This document shows, in pieces, positions 32,799 through 33,054 of a stretch of DNA of 33,054 nucleotides. How positions within the stretch are numbered: position 1 is the first letter of the stretch; each line of letters opens with the position of its first letter. The DNA comes from SVTX01 sp045538195 (lineage in GTDB: Bacteria; Bacillota; Clostridia; Oscillospirales; CAG-272): positions 1 to 33,054 of the forward strand of contig JAZSRA010000054.1 of assembly GCA_045538195.1 (NCBI GenBank). Direction: 5' to 3'. Made by a program: the position numbers and the translations under genes. The notes under the pieces were generated by a model. The model was not told where the DNA came from and did not search any database. It was given only the letters and a program-made list of their open reading frames with translations.

Positions 32799-33054
32799 TA
32801 TAGTATTAACTTTTCTTTCCGCCAGCGGAAAGAAAGGTAACAAAAGAAACGCTTTTAATAACTTTTCTTGTCACCAGCGGAAAGAAAAGTAGCAAAAGAA
32901 ACGCTTTTAATAACTTTTCTTGTCACCAGCGACAAGAAAAGTTACAAAAGAAACGCCGCACGGGGGCAGGAGAGGGTCTAACGAATAAAAAAGCAGCAAG
33001 CCGCGTTTTTATTCGTCTCGACAGCCCCTCCCCCGTGACCCCCAACCCCATTAA
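32799..33054 (+). repeat. Family-1 repeat, left part of copy D (cut by window end)
   Basis: The element starts at the stop codon of the kinase gene with TATAGTATTAAC, which matches the inner part of the terminal repeat seen (reversed) at 101-125. Three outer hairpin modules follow, then GCCGCACGGGGG (32955-32966), the ACGAATAAAAA/TTTTTATTCGT hairpin (32981-33016) and CCCCTCCCCCGTGACCCCCA, all collinear with copies A and B. The core and right half lie beyond the window. Confidence 0.85.
32807..32962 (+). repeat. Three tandem 52-bp units of the family-1 outer hairpin
   Basis: TAACTTTTCTT starts at 32807, 32859 and 32911, an exact 52-bp period. Each unit contains a hairpin with a CAGC-type loop, followed by ACAAAAGAAACGC or a close variant. 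Unit 1 pairs TTTCTTTCCGC with GCGGAAAGAAA; unit 3 pairs CTTTTCTTGTC with GACAAGAAAAG; unit 2 has the left stem of unit 3 and the right stem of unit 1. Confidence 0.9.

Noticed and set aside
32807..32962. CRISPR array
   Set aside because: The three 52-bp units repeat along their whole length with no unique spacers, and no cas gene is present.

Overview
The window reads as a chromosomal housekeeping segment from an anaerobic, low-to-mid GC Bacillota, most likely an uncultured gut member of class Clostridia. The evidence is the family-level look of the proteins (short archaeal/eukaryotic-type ProRS, HemZ-type radical SAM enzyme, CdaA-CdaR pair, RecJ/RelA/Dtd/HemZ order), strong Shine-Dalgarno sites, TTGACA-17-TATAAT promoters and simple hairpin-plus-U-tract terminators. 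No rRNA, tRNA, CRISPR array, transposase, integrase or phage gene was seen. Assignment below class level is not possible from the sequence alone.

Layout. One gene, gap (GAPDH), is on the minus strand; all others are on the plus strand. Divergent from gap is proS, then an FtsW/RodA/SpoVE glycosyltransferase and a secreted DUF4830 protein. After a ~600-bp non-coding repeat come rsmD-coaD, then uvrB (with a probable LexA box) and uvrA, a PHP-type histidinol phosphatase and a DUF5662 protein. A second ~600-bp repeat precedes a D,D-carboxypeptidase (PBP5 type), pgi, a small orphan P-loop protein, a translationally coupled Lrp regulator/aminotransferase pair and an orphan six-helix membrane protein. 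The last third holds pncB, the c-di-AMP pair cdaA-cdaR, a FAD-dependent dehydrogenase, recJ, relA/spoT, dtd, hemZ and a uridine kinase-like gene. The functions are central carbon metabolism, translation, cell wall, nucleotide excision repair, NAD and CoA synthesis, and second-messenger/stringent control.

The most interesting content is non-coding. A dispersed repeat family (copies at 4905-5520 and 13328-13932, arms at 38-140 and 32799-33054) has a 20-bp terminal sequence repeated exactly in three places, an overall imperfect inverted-repeat architecture, and an outer hairpin whose stem covaries around a CAGC-type loop and has multiplied into a 52-bp tandem array at the end of the window. Every copy has its outer end just behind the 3' end of a gene, and two start 11-12 bp beyond a terminator U-tract. 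A second, shorter repeat family lies between proS and ftsW/rodA, between uvrB and uvrA, and between relA and dtd. Neither family carries a conserved ORF. The first looks like a miniature non-autonomous element or a repeated structured RNA; I do not recognise either as a named family.
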